From assembly GCA_000695325.1 (NCBI GenBank), contig AVPN01000267.1, positions 38,969 to 64,487 on the forward strand: a DNA stretch of 25,519 bases. Direction: 5' to 3'. The position numbers and the translations under genes were made by a program. The notes below the pieces were generated by a model, which was not told where the DNA came from, did no database searches, and worked only from the letters and a program-made list of their open reading frames with translations. Position 1 is the stretch's first letter. Each line of letters begins with the position of its first letter. Below are positions 15,057 through 23,070 of the stretch, in pieces. The stretch is from Pleurobrachia bachei. Its lineage: Eukaryota > Ctenophora > Tentaculata > Cydippida > Pleurobrachiidae.

Positions 15057-16258
15057 CAGAGAAACATGGATGGAGACAGAGACAGACAGAGACAAACAGA
15101 GAAAGAAATAGTGATGCTATCTTACCTTCACAAAAGAATCATATCGCTCCCATGGGACTACCAAAACTGGTAAAAAGTTAGTGAGACTGTGATAAAAGTT
15201 CCCCCGACAGCTAGATACTTCACAGTGACACGCCACGAATATCCAGTGATGGGGTGCCTTTGCAGAGTGAGGTCGGTACCGGGGCGAGGAGTCTTTCAGA
15301 CGATCCTGGGAAAGTGATTCAGTGATTAGGGCTGTGAAGTGTGAAAGATACTACGTGGGATTTCAAGAGAGAAGTAAATGAGAAGAGGAAGAAAATATAT
15401 CTGAAACTGGAGATAGTAAAAGACACATTTAAGAGGGTTGCGACTGAAAAAAAGCCAAAAAATGTCTACCTTGAATGCAGAGAAATGCCCAAGAAGGTGT
15501 TGTGGCACTGATAACTCTAACAGATACTCCATCAGTATGAACAAGTTAGTTGGTGGTGAAACTCGACCATCACAATCTTCACACCAGTGGTTTACTGGGA
15601 GAATATCCAAAGTATCGGGTGGGGATTGGAGGGAGGTGGGTCCATCTGAATCTGAGCGTGGAGAATTATGGTTAGTTATTTAGATACATTTTTCTCTTTC
15701 ACTCTAGGTTCGATATCGAAATCGGTCCCCAAATAACCTCATAATTCAAAGTTCCTCCCAGGACCTCCCGACTCCCACTATCATCTCACCTGTGACCACT
15801 ATGGGTGGGGGTGCAGCAGATTGGTTTCGGGTTGTCTCTACGATGAATTCAGGTAATCGATCTATCACCGTCACCATGTGTATCCTCCTCTTGTCAGCTA
15901 GCCACTCTGCAGAAATAGGGTAACTCACTGCCTCAATGGGCAGGTACCATCCTTTGAACAACTTCCCTGGAGAGGGGGAAGGGAAATAATGGATAACTTT
16001 CCTGGAGGAATAATTGGGTTTGGGGTGTTCCAAGAAACAATGTTGTTACTGATTACTAAACAATATGAGTTAAAAGAAACAGGTAGAAACTGAATGATCC
16101 AATCAATGACACATAAATGATCCGATAATGAGATATAAAATACCTTTCAGCTGGTCATAAGATGGAGGTGCATCATTCTCCCAGTTCCTTCTTTTGCCAG
16201 ATCGAGGGGATGGAAGAGGTGTGACACCATTATTGTAGTACTCCGCTGATATCTCCAT
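10294..16258 (-). CDS. Eight-exon 375-residue protein, possibly GREB1/TAGT-like glycosyltransferase fold
   Basis: The exons, in order of translation, are 16258-16144, 15966-15790, 15594-15470, 15305-15126, 14356-14170, 10987-10848, 10716-10600 and 10380-10294 (TGA). They total 1128 bases and all seven junction phases agree, with GT donors and AG acceptors throughout. The ATG follows a likely 5' UTR acceptor (ATTATTGTAG). Motifs in order are APPSYDQL, FKGWYLPIEAVSYPISAEWL, NHWCEDCDGRVSPPTNLFIL, CHCEVSSCRGNFYHSLTNFL, PVLVVPWERYDSFVK, SHVILRLPQHG, GHTKYWIQRVAQKLSLGHVW then IVEDQV, IPCGVLLLNLRAMG, and the tail GKRVLVANSFVLLDSTWDS. The block from PVLVVPWERY to VWIVEDQV resembles, from memory, the glycosyltransferase-like domain of GREB1 and TET-associated glycosyltransferases, with VED near the acidic sugar-nucleotide site; this is low-confidence. 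No signal peptide or membrane segment is seen, so a cytoplasmic or nuclear site is likely. Gene structure is near certain; function is not. Confidence 0.85.
10398..10470. repeat. Repeated GTCAGGCC...GCTCTGAC motif
   Basis: Two copies lie in the last intron of the minus-strand gene, near 10407 and 10446. Related copies occur in the duplicated leader at about 17869-17897, 18019-18047 and 19763-19792. Each is bounded by GTCAG and CTGAC in inverted orientation, so it may be the end of a dispersed element. Confidence 0.45.
11440..11502 (+). repeat. Short tandem repeat CTGTCTGTACAACAT
   Basis: About three imperfect copies of a roughly 15-base unit lie just upstream of the RING/TRAF gene, in its probable 5' UTR intron or promoter. 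Confidence 0.6.
11538..14009 (+). CDS. RING finger protein with 28 TRAF-type zinc fingers and C-terminal membrane anchor
   Basis: An 823-residue protein in one exon. A C3HC4 RING lies at residues 7-41 (C7, C10, C22, H24, C28, C31, C38, C41), implying E3 ubiquitin-ligase activity by family. From about residue 64 to 790 there are 28 consecutive units of 24-28 residues with the pattern C-x2-C, His, C, as in TRAF zinc fingers, linked by a repeated CPERPV-like spacer. Two units lack the usual His: the one ending IIRSCPERPD and a shortened one, YTFPARSISC. The last 30 residues contain a hydrophobic segment (about 793-812, LGVIFLWIVLPRLA) followed by basic residues, as in a tail anchor. There is no MATH domain, unlike classical TRAFs. 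An in-frame stop sits just before the ATG, and a TTTATACAG acceptor four bases further up suggests a 5' UTR intron. The gene lies wholly within an intron of the minus-strand gene. Ligase activity, trimerisation and location are inferences. Confidence 0.92.
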   Translation: MSDEFNCLICLDVCKDAVATNCCHQLYCEGCIIRCTSCPNCRNRPISTYILIPVRRIIGNQKVPCELCGREVTRCDLDRHHQTYCEKRAVECGQCHGEMAWDTLQSHLDESCPNRLVLCSKCKISITWDAFQNHSDNLCPGRMVNCPHCSSSIRNSDLTHHIEMVCSKRPVPCRKCKQRVPFCDRKEHSRSVCPKRTVKCTQCEVTLNFENLSIHSESRCPRRRVICELCLVELQFFQLIDHKENSCGERAIECEYCSKDFPAKITQSHQQSCEFRPMTCKYCGGCGPMPQVLAHQLLCPERPVKCEHCRETFLVRELEDHKRSCPERQINCDYCGSNRFTTRTVGRHEVSCPERPAKCELCGDTYQVEHFLADIIRSCPERPDDCEHCRNKWFIAREIQIHKISCPGRFVNCEYCKLRFTAGTIGPHGEFCPDRPVDCDYCMNEFLAREIQSHEESCPERQVDCMYCRKKFQSQHFLAHISSCPERSVYCEHCFKSVLARERQTHEESCPVRPIECDYCGKTFQARGLENHKIYCLERPEDCDYCKDRFTVQSIILHKRICPAGPVKCEHCRDKFLARELENHKISCLERPVDCEYCKMMFSARTLVSHKRSCRKRPDCEHCEYTFPARSISCPERSIQCTNCKLTYRAKDIPQHQNKCPERPVKCPKCSIALKLREMDRHTRSECPYRNIQCGTCEKVMTVNAFWQHVCPKDVLRCTDCEMNMWREDFSEHLSTKCPDRIIDCPNDCPETFPANCLSGHLEKRCKRRKIKCDICSLMITADQLMLHKIKCVLISLCKLILGVIFLWIVLPRLAKVFKPSKM
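14010..14169. other. Intron sequence between nested and host gene
   Basis: Short 3' flank of the RING/TRAF gene, running to the donor (GTGAGTGAG on the minus strand, 14169-14161) of host exon 5. No other feature is seen. Confidence 0.6.
14406..15060. repeat. (GA)n microsatellite spanning an assembly gap
   Basis: GA repeats run into both sides of a block of 548 N (14465-15012). The whole tract is inside an intron of the minus-strand gene (14357-15125), and the exons on either side are in phase, so the gap probably hides no required exon. The true repeat length is unknown. Confidence 0.95.
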
Positions 16259-16897
16259 AATTGCTACAATAATTATTATAATACTGAGAATTATTCAAAT
16301 GTTATGATTACTCGATGCATGGTTTAGAGAGAGGGACTGCAATAAATAATCATGTGATTTGACCAGCAAAAATAGTCTCAACTAAACATTTTTCAACAAT
16401 ATAATACACACAGTAGCCAAAAGAAACTCAGAAACTCTGAACATCTGTTCGCAACTTTCAACTAAACAATTCATATCAACAAATTGATGTGATGTTCCAT
16501 GACCCTATAACTATCTGTCTGGCGCCGCGAACCCCATCTGGGCTCACTGATAAACAAATCGCGGTCTGATGTCGCCAGACAGATCAGTATCAAGAGGGAA
16601 GAGTAACAACTCTACAAGTGCTCATATTGGGAGTCGGGGTGTGATAGAAGGTTAAGAAGGTTCTTAGTGGGTGGGTGAACTTGTCCCACCCATACTAGGG
16701 GTAGGGGTCAACTGAGCTCCACTCTACAATCTTATAGGTGATCTTCATCCCTCTCCACATCGGTAGCTTTGAGCACTTCTATACGGGAGAATATATAAAT
16801 ATATAATTGGTCACACAAACAACTTGGCGAAATCATTAATTATTGAGTGAGAGGTGGAGACTGGAGAGTGGAGACCCTCGCCCCTTACTCAACAAGT
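16259..16897. other. Intergenic / 5' flank of the minus-strand gene
   Basis: Divergent spacer between the start of the minus-strand gene and the duplicated leader. It probably holds the minus-strand promoter and 5' UTR intron. A structured inverted repeat lies at 16513-16584 (separate entry). No coding exon is seen. Confidence 0.55.
16513..16584. repeat. Two-step inverted repeat (12-bp outer, 6-bp inner stem)
   Basis: ATCTGTCTGGCG at 16513-16524 pairs exactly with 16573-16584. Directly inside, CCGCGA at 16525-16530 pairs with TCGCGG at 16559-16564. The whole 72-base unit folds as a hairpin with a bulge. It may be a tiny MITE, a structured RNA or a relic of an element end. Confidence 0.75.
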
Positions 16898-17012
16898 AAT
16901 TATGGAATAGAAGAGTATATTATATCGTATTTGTTTTGATTTCAACTTGCTTTTACAGATTCATCACATGCATACAACAACACAATGCCTTATTGAATGT
17001 ACTTTAAATATT

Positions 17013-17075
17013 CAGTCGAACCCCGATTCACCGGGATGCTTGGGGGTAAAATCCGGTAAAACGGGGTCCGACTAT
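17013..17075. mobile_element. Short pogo/Tigger-like inverted-repeat remnant
   Basis: It opens with CAGTCGAACCCCGATT and closes with AACGGGGTCCGACTA, forming inverted ends on a body of about 63 bases. It is present at the same place in both leader copies (again at 18908-18970), so it is older than the leader duplication. Confidence 0.6.
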
Positions 17076-17225
17076 GCAGTAGAAATCTTACTGAGAGATA
17101 GAATGTTCCAAAGGAGATAGAGTGTTACTGTCGTCAGTTCCACATCTGATGTGCCCACATCTTTCAACACAGATGCACAGCTGGAAATCTGTAAACAGGA
17201 TCTGTTACACATGCCAAGCCCGAAT

Positions 17226-17376
17226 CAGGAAATACGGGTCCCTGATTGGCGGATAACCAGTCACGTGACCTAAATATCAAGTTCTGATTGGTTGTTTACT
17301 TGTTTCGGTCGGTCCCTGCCCTTAATTATACACGCAGACCAGTAATTATTGATGGTGGTGATTGGTGGTTATAAAT
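17226..17376 (+). promoter_or_regulatory. Probable promoter of leader copy A
   Basis: An inverted CCAAT box (ATTGG, 17245-17249) and a CACGTG E-box (17262-17267) are followed by further ATTGG motifs at 17287-17291 and 17361-17365 and by TATAAAT at 17370-17376. This is about 280 bases before the signal-peptide ATG. The same arrangement is present in copy B, and the first block recurs inverted at 23316-23406. Confidence 0.5.
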
Positions 17377-17657
17377 TAGTGATCGGTAGTTTTTTCCCTG
17401 CACGGATGAATGTATTCGTAGTAGCGTTCTATTCATAACCGATTGTTGTTCAAGCTGACTGTGTTTGTAGCTACTGCTAGCAATCCCTCGTTTTGCTCTC
17501 CCTCGCTCCATAGCCAGATAGTATAGAGTAAACGAAGCTCTTGTCTCTCCTTTTATTTATAGATCTTCAATTTAGAGAGCAATATCCCCATTTCCCCAAG
17601 TTTTGTTGAATCTTTTATCTTTGTAACCTTTCTTATAGTGAAGAAAATAATGCTTCG

Positions 17658-18394
17658 ATGCGTTTGATTGTGATATTTTACCTTTCGGTAGCTGGCTTGT
17701 GGCTACCAGCTACTAGTACAGGTTCGTTACAACTTTGTAAGCAACTAGGATTATTGTTTAACTGTTGAAATACTGTTTAAGATCTATATATTATGTATTA
17801 TGTATTATTTTCTATCAAGGCAAGATTTGTCAGGCTAATTCAATGACCGCAGAAAAAAATGAGAATAGGGTCAGGGCTCAGGCCCATGCTCTGACAGGGC
17901 TCGGGGTGTCACTAAATCGGGGGTCACTAAATAGGGGTCCGACTGTATTATGTATTATTTTCTATCAAGGCAAGATTTGTCAGGCTAATTCGCTGACCGC
18001 AGAAAAAAATGAGAATAGGGTCAGGGCTTAGGCCCATGCTCTGACAGGGCACTTATAATTCAGTTTTCAACATTATTTTGGCACTGTTTTATATACGTCA
18101 TCAATCATTATCAGTTACATCAAGCAATTACAGTCGGACCCCGATTTAGTGACATCCTCGGGGGAAAGGAATTTGGGCACTAAATCGGGCTTGGCACTAA
18201 ATCGGGGTCAAATACCGTTAATTTCCTTTTATCCTGTCACTAAATCGGGGTGTCACTAAATCGGGGGGCACTAAATCGGGGTCCGACTGTAGAATCCTTA
18301 TTAGACTTAAATTCTTTCAGACTGGACAGCAGTACTGCCGTTTTCAGGTAAAGAGTCGAAAGTCACTGTGTACTCCCAATGTATACCTTGCTAG
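17658..18394 (+). pseudogene. Truncated copy of the secreted sushi-protein gene (leader only)
   Basis: The exon 17658-17721 encodes the signal peptide MRLIVIFYLSVAGLWLPATS, as in the intact gene. The next exon starts at 18321 with the same acceptor (TTTCAG) and reads DWTAV, after which homology ends and unrelated sequence follows to a stop at 18392-18394. If transcribed and spliced it would yield a secreted peptide of about 45 residues, most likely without function. The beta-rich and sushi domains are missing. Confidence 0.75.
18131..18289. mobile_element. Pogo/Tigger-like MITE with TA target duplication
   Basis: A 159-base element with terminal inverted repeats CAGTCGGACCCCGATTTA and TAAATCGGGGTCCGACTG, flanked by TA on both sides (18129-18130, 18290-18291). 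The duplicated leader copy B has the uninterrupted site CAATTAGAATCC. The motif CACTAAATCGGG occurs several times inside. The TA duplication and CAGTCG-type ends fit the Tc1/mariner-pogo superfamily. No transposase. Confidence 0.85.
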
Positions 18395-18537
18395 TCGTTT
18401 CCACGACTCTTTTCGTGAACAGCAACCTACCTCCACATTTTTCACGTAGAGAGTCGAAAGAATGATCTCACTCTGCAGTTTTCGACTCTTTACATGAAAA
18501 AACGATATACTTTTGATTTTTCATGTAAAAGGTCGTG
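18341..18537. repeat. Five alternating-orientation copies of a 22-base unit
   Basis: The unit, close to TTTTTCATGTAAAGAGTCGA, occurs at 18341-18361 (+), 18403-18419 (-), 18438-18459 (+), 18479-18502 (-) and 18515-18537 (+). Neighbours can pair; the third and fourth form a stem of about 22 bases around a 19-base loop. It starts seven bases after the breakpoint of leader copy A. Confidence 0.8.
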
Positions 18538-18724
18538 AGAGTAGTACACATTTTGTGTGTAACACGGTGTTATAATTAGCATGTGTACACAGGACCCTCG
18601 GACCCTTCACCTTTACTCGGCTGGACCATAAACTCCACCGAGGCGAATTCAGAAACAAAAAGTCAAATAATTCATCCATTATCATTAATAAAACAGCAGG
18701 TTATGGATAAGGTTAGTACGCATG

Positions 18725-18727
18725 AGA

Positions 18728-18793
<66 letters not shown>
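18725..18793. repeat. (GA)n microsatellite at the left edge of leader copy B
   Basis: A long GA run ends exactly where homology to copy A begins (18793), suggesting that the repeat was involved in the duplication or expanded at its junction. Confidence 0.9.
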
Positions 18794-18796
<3 letters not shown>

Positions 18797-19918
18797 ATGG
18801 AATAGAAGAGTATATTATATCGTATTTGTTTTGATTTCAACTTGCTTTTACAGATTCATCACATGCATACAACAACACAATGCCTTATTGAATGTACTTT
18901 AAATATTCAGTCGAACCCCGATTCACCGGGATGCTTGGGGGTAAAATCCGGTAAAACGGGGTCCGACTATGCAGTAGAAATCTTACTGAGAGATAGAATG
19001 TTCCAAAGGAGATAGAGTGTTACTGTCGTCAGTTCCACATCTGATGTGCCCACATCTTTCAACACAGATGCACAGCTGGAAATCTGTAAACAGGATCTGT
19101 TACACATGCCAAGCCCGAATCAGGAAATACGGGTCCCTGATTGACTGATAACCAGTCACGTGACCTAAATATCAAGTTCTGATTGGTTGTTTACTTGTTT
19201 CGGTCGGTCCCTGCCCTTAATTATACACGCAGACCAGTAATTATTGATGGTGGTGATTGGTGGTTATAAATTAGTGATCGGTAGTTTTTTCCCTGCACGG
19301 ATGAATGTATTCGTAGTAGCGTTCTATTCATAACCGATTGTTGTTCAAGCTGACTGTGTTTGTAGCTACTGCTAGCAATCCCTCGTTTTGCTCTCCCTCG
19401 CTCCATAGCCAGATAGTATAGAGTAAACGAAGCTCTTGTCTCTCCTTTTATTTATAGATCTTCAATTTAGAGAGCAATATCCCCATTTCCCCAAGTTTTG
19501 TTGAATCTTTTATCTTTGTAACCTTTCTTATAGTGAAGAAAATAATGCATCGATGCGTTTGATTGTGATATTTTACCTTTCGGTAGCTGGCTTGTGGCTA
19601 CCAGCTACTAGTACAGGTTCGTTACAACTTTGTAAGCAACTAGGATTATTGTTTAACTGTTGAAATACTGTTTAAGATCTATATATTATGTATTATGTAT
19701 TATTTTCTATCAAGGCAAGATTTGTCAGGCTAATTCAATGACCGCAGAAAAAAATGAGAATAGGGTCAGGGCTCAGGCCCATGCTCTGACAGGGCACTTA
19801 TAATTCAATTTTCAACATTATTTTGGCACTGTTTTATATACGTCATCAATCATTATCAGTTACATCAAGCAATTAGAATCCTTATTAGACTTAAATTCTT
19901 TCAGACTGGACAGCAGTA
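18793..19918 (+). repeat. Duplicated leader, copy B (1126 bp)
   Basis: Second copy of 16898-18334 at an offset of 1895 bases for most of its length. Differences by eye are few, for example GGCGG against GACTG near 19143, and one base before the signal-peptide ATG. It lacks the MITE and the internal duplication of copy A, and leads into the complete gene. Confidence 0.93.
19121..19271 (+). promoter_or_regulatory. Probable promoter of the secreted sushi protein
   Basis: Same arrangement as in copy A: ATTG motif, CACGTG, ATTGG motifs and TATAAAT. One substitution alters the first CCAAT-type box here (TGATTGACTG instead of TGATTGGCGG), so the two copies may differ in NF-Y-like binding. Confidence 0.45.
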
Positions 19919-21035
19919 GAGGAGGATGTGAATATACCCTGGGACCTGGAGGAAACACCTCTCCAGATAAAGACGGACTCTACACTGGGTAGTGATGAGA
20001 GGATCTGGGTGTTGATGTACCACAAGGACAGCAATACTCCCATTGGTGTGACTATGCAGTTCTCCTCCCCAATGCAGTATATGATACGCTTCTGCACCGG
20101 CAGCTGGACAGACCTGCCAGTGCAACCCCCGGTGGAGGTGGATAAGATCTGGACAATCACCAAAACGGAGACCGCCCTTATCATCACATGTAATGATGTT
20201 GAGGTGCTGAACTACCTGTTCGTAGATAGTTCACGTAGCGAATGTGTTCCAATGTGGGGCGGTGATGTCGTGGAGGAGATCAAGTTTCAATACTTGGACA
20301 CAGCATCTGACTTCTACAAATCAGGTAAAGGTATTGTCCGTATAACACTATTATCATAAGTTCCAAAGTTTAGGGTTCTCACAGGACCAGAGGAGTTAAA
20401 ACTCCTAATCATGGAGATTTTGAATCTGTTATAGTGAGACTCAGTTGACATAGTATATCAATAATCAGTATGAATATTAACTCCACTCTTTCCATGTAGC
20501 AGCGGAATGTCCTGCCTTTACTGTTGACGAATCAACACAAGGAAACTGGCCTGCCTCACCAACAGGGACAACTGCAACAATCGAATGCACCGCCACCCAT
20601 AGCCTTGTGGGAAGTGCAACATTAACTTGTCAGGAGGATGGAACATGGTCTAGTGATGTACCACAGTGTGATGAAAGTAAGTGTATTAAAACTTTGCTGC
20701 CTCAATTCACTGTTTTTTTTTGGTAATTTAGAAAACACATATATACAACTTTCATTTTTCACCAGAATGCCCTGCCATTACTGTTGAGGGATCGAAACAA
20801 GGAAACTGGGCTGCCTCGCCAACAGGGACAACTGCCTCCATCAAATGCGTTGCCACCCATTATAGCCTTGTGGGAAGAGCAACACTGACGTGTCAGCAAG
20901 ATGGAACATGGTCAAGTGATGTACCAAATTGCAAATTGGTTGGTAAGTACATAATATATCTTCAACACGTCCATAGCTCAATTCAAATGCCTTTTCCTTT
21001 GCTTTATACTGACTTGAACTACAGGCGACAACTAA
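19553..21035 (+). CDS. Secreted protein: signal peptide, beta-rich domain, two sushi (CCP) domains
   Basis: The exons are 19553-19616, 19905-20324, 20500-20676, 20766-20942 and 21025-21035 (TAA), 849 bases for 282 residues, with every internal junction in phase 1. Exon 1 is a signal peptide ending near LPATST. Exon 2 encodes a domain of about 140 residues with motifs VNIPWDLEETPLQI, LPVQPPVEVDKIWTITKT, NDVEVLNYLF and PMWGGDVVEEIKF. It resembles beta-sandwich domains I associate with sponge multidomain proteins, but I cannot name a family. Exons 3 and 4 each encode one sushi domain of equal exon length (177 bases), with four Cys and the C-terminal Trp (GTWSSDVPQC, GTWSSDVPNC); the two are close paralogues, as in exon duplication. 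The last exon adds only GDN before the stop, so no membrane anchor is seen. A continuation into other exons cannot be excluded. Recognition or adhesion outside the cell is a family-level guess. Confidence 0.85.
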
Positions 21036-21372
21036 AATGTCAAGTAAAAGTACCAGGGTACTTTTACTTGGCAGCTGTTCGTGACAGACTATAATTTGTT
21101 TTGACAAACTAAATTGTATACAAATAATATTAAGTGTTGATCTGTTTTTATAATTGTTTCTGTGGGAGAGAGTCTATGTCGGACTGTTTACCCACCCATT
21201 GAGGTATGTTAAATTTCCATGATTCATGTTGATCACTACAAACTGTCCCTGGCGAGAAAATGGAAAAACGGTGAGTCTTGCTACATGATTTCATTTTAAT
21301 TAGATGGCGCAATTTGGATCACTAAGTGTGATATATCTTCATTTTCATTCGCCTAGATATATATCTAATTAA
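21036..21372. other. 3' flank of the sushi gene
   Basis: No coding exon seen. It contains a perfect short palindromic hairpin (21041-21070, separate entry) directly after the stop codon and otherwise AT-rich sequence up to the TTAA-bounded element. Confidence 0.5.
21041..21070. repeat. Perfect 14-bp hairpin in the 3' UTR
   Basis: CAAGTAAAAGTACC at 21041-21054 pairs exactly with 21057-21070 across a 2-base spacer. It begins six bases after the predicted stop codon. Confidence 0.85.
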
Positions 21373-21875
21373 GGCCAGAGGGGGGGGTCCGGGGTCTTTA
21401 AAAAAACTTTTGATATTTGGTCCGGCTCGAAGAGCCGGACCAAATGACATACTGAAAACCGATTTTGCATGCACCGTCTAGGAGAAAAATGAGGTTAACT
21501 TTTGTCCAGATTTTAGTGTTAACCTCAATTAATCATGAACCGCAATACGTGAGGGCTCAAATTTGATACAAAATGATAGGTATCATCATGAAGTTTACTT
21601 GTAAGAAATTTCAGACCTCAACACCATGGAGTTTGACAGATATTTGAGGTTAACTTATTTATGAAAAAACCACGTTTTCTTGAATATTTTGGCCCCTGTT
21701 ACGGCCGAAAAGGTACATTATCTCAAGAACCACGCATTCGTTGACCTCGCCGTTTGGCAGGGATGTTACTTGGATCAGTCCGCACAAAAGTGATGTAGCG
21801 ATTTTCGATATCTGGCCTGGTTCAAAAATGATGAGGGTAACAATGATAAAAAAACCGACCTGGCTCTATTGTTAA

Positions 21876-22456
21876 AGGGCCTAAAAACCTGGGTTTTAGA
21901 TATTTATTTTGAACAGTACATCGTAACAAGCATGCTATTGGAGTCCCAAAAAACATAGGTACACGCCACATGGACCCAAGGTGAGCCCAAGGGGAGCCCC
22001 TCAAGTTGGGGCCAGCTGGGGTCCCCTTGAAAACGCGCTCGTCTTCCTTGAAATGCTAACAATATGATCCTCTTTGAAATTTGAAGTTTTGGGTAACATT
22101 TAGCCTTGTGTTTCAAGTGAGTACATTCTCCTTCTTTTCTCTGTATTCTGGTAATTTTTCTCCTAGTTTCAATGGGCTTAAATAATACTTGATGAGAAAG
22201 ATTACTAAATCTACTAAAACACAAGGATAGTTTCTATCCTAAATTTTATATTTCAGAGGAGGATCATATTGTTAGCATTTCAAGGAGGACGAGCGCGTTT
22301 TTAAGGGGACCCCAAGTGGACCCCAACTTGAAGGGCTCCCTCTGGGCTCACCTTGGGCCCATGTAGTGTGTACCTATGTTTTTTGGGACTCCAATAGCAT
22401 GCGTGTTACGATGTACTGTTCAAAATAAATATCTAAAACCTAGGTTTTTAGGCCCT
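21876..22456. mobile_element. Foldback element with arms of about 200 bp, TTAA ends
   Basis: The left arm, 21876 to about 22078, is repeated inverted at about 22255-22456 with roughly 90% identity by eye. It starts AGGGCCTAAAAACC and is flanked by TTAA at 21872-21875 and 22457-22460. The spacer of about 175 bases has no gene. It is nested in the larger TTAA element. Confidence 0.8.
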
Positions 22457-23070
22457 TTAAGAGGCCGGGCGACCTTCGCACGCGCTAACAAGGGGTTACT
22501 TCGTAACCAATCTGTTTGTGTGGTTGTGTTTGTGTGTGTGTCTATACCAATTAAAGTCCTACCCTGTGTGTTATAGATGATGTTTTAATTACATATTATT
22601 AAACATATCATAAGCCGAATTTGTTTAATTTTTTGTCAAATTTCTGGTCACGGGTATATTAGAAGAATTATATTGTGGGTTTCTATCGGTTTTCGTCGGT
22701 CACTGTCACGTATTACTTTATTGTTCTTTCTCGATAGAGTTATAGTCAGCGTCTTTTTCACCTCTCTCTGAAAGGTTTTGTCAGTGGGTCAGTCTTCAAT
22801 ATACAATCATAGGCAGCTACAGTTCATATTACACAATCGGATGATGCCAGCCTTTGTACATGTGAAGCCGAGGGACATAGAACTAGAAGCTGAAACAAGG
22901 CAACAGTATCATATGAGTATACGAACAGTACGAACCAATGAACAATATTAACAATATCGACAGTATGAGTACTGAAATGACATGAACAGAACTGAAACAA
23001 CACTATCCACACTCCAATGCTTGTGTGTCCACGTGGACCATTTTAATCCAAAGATTGGACAGAACTAGTA

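Larger units (their letters stand above)
16898..18334 (+). repeat. Duplicated leader, copy A (1437 bp)
   Basis: Homologous to 18793-19918 with only a handful of substitutions. Copy A is longer by 311 bases: a 159-base MITE plus one TA target copy (18131-18291), and about 150 bases of an internal tandem duplication that carries a MITE 3' end (17901-17945). It contains promoter-like sequence, a signal-peptide exon and the first ten or so bases of the next exon, where homology stops. Confidence 0.93.

Noticed and set aside
14343-15095. Frames reading through the N gap
   Set aside because: Created by unknown bases within a GA repeat.
17326-17511. 61-codon minus-strand frame repeated at 19221-19406
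   Set aside because: Duplicated only because the leader is duplicated; it overlaps the promoter/5' UTR and has no domain.
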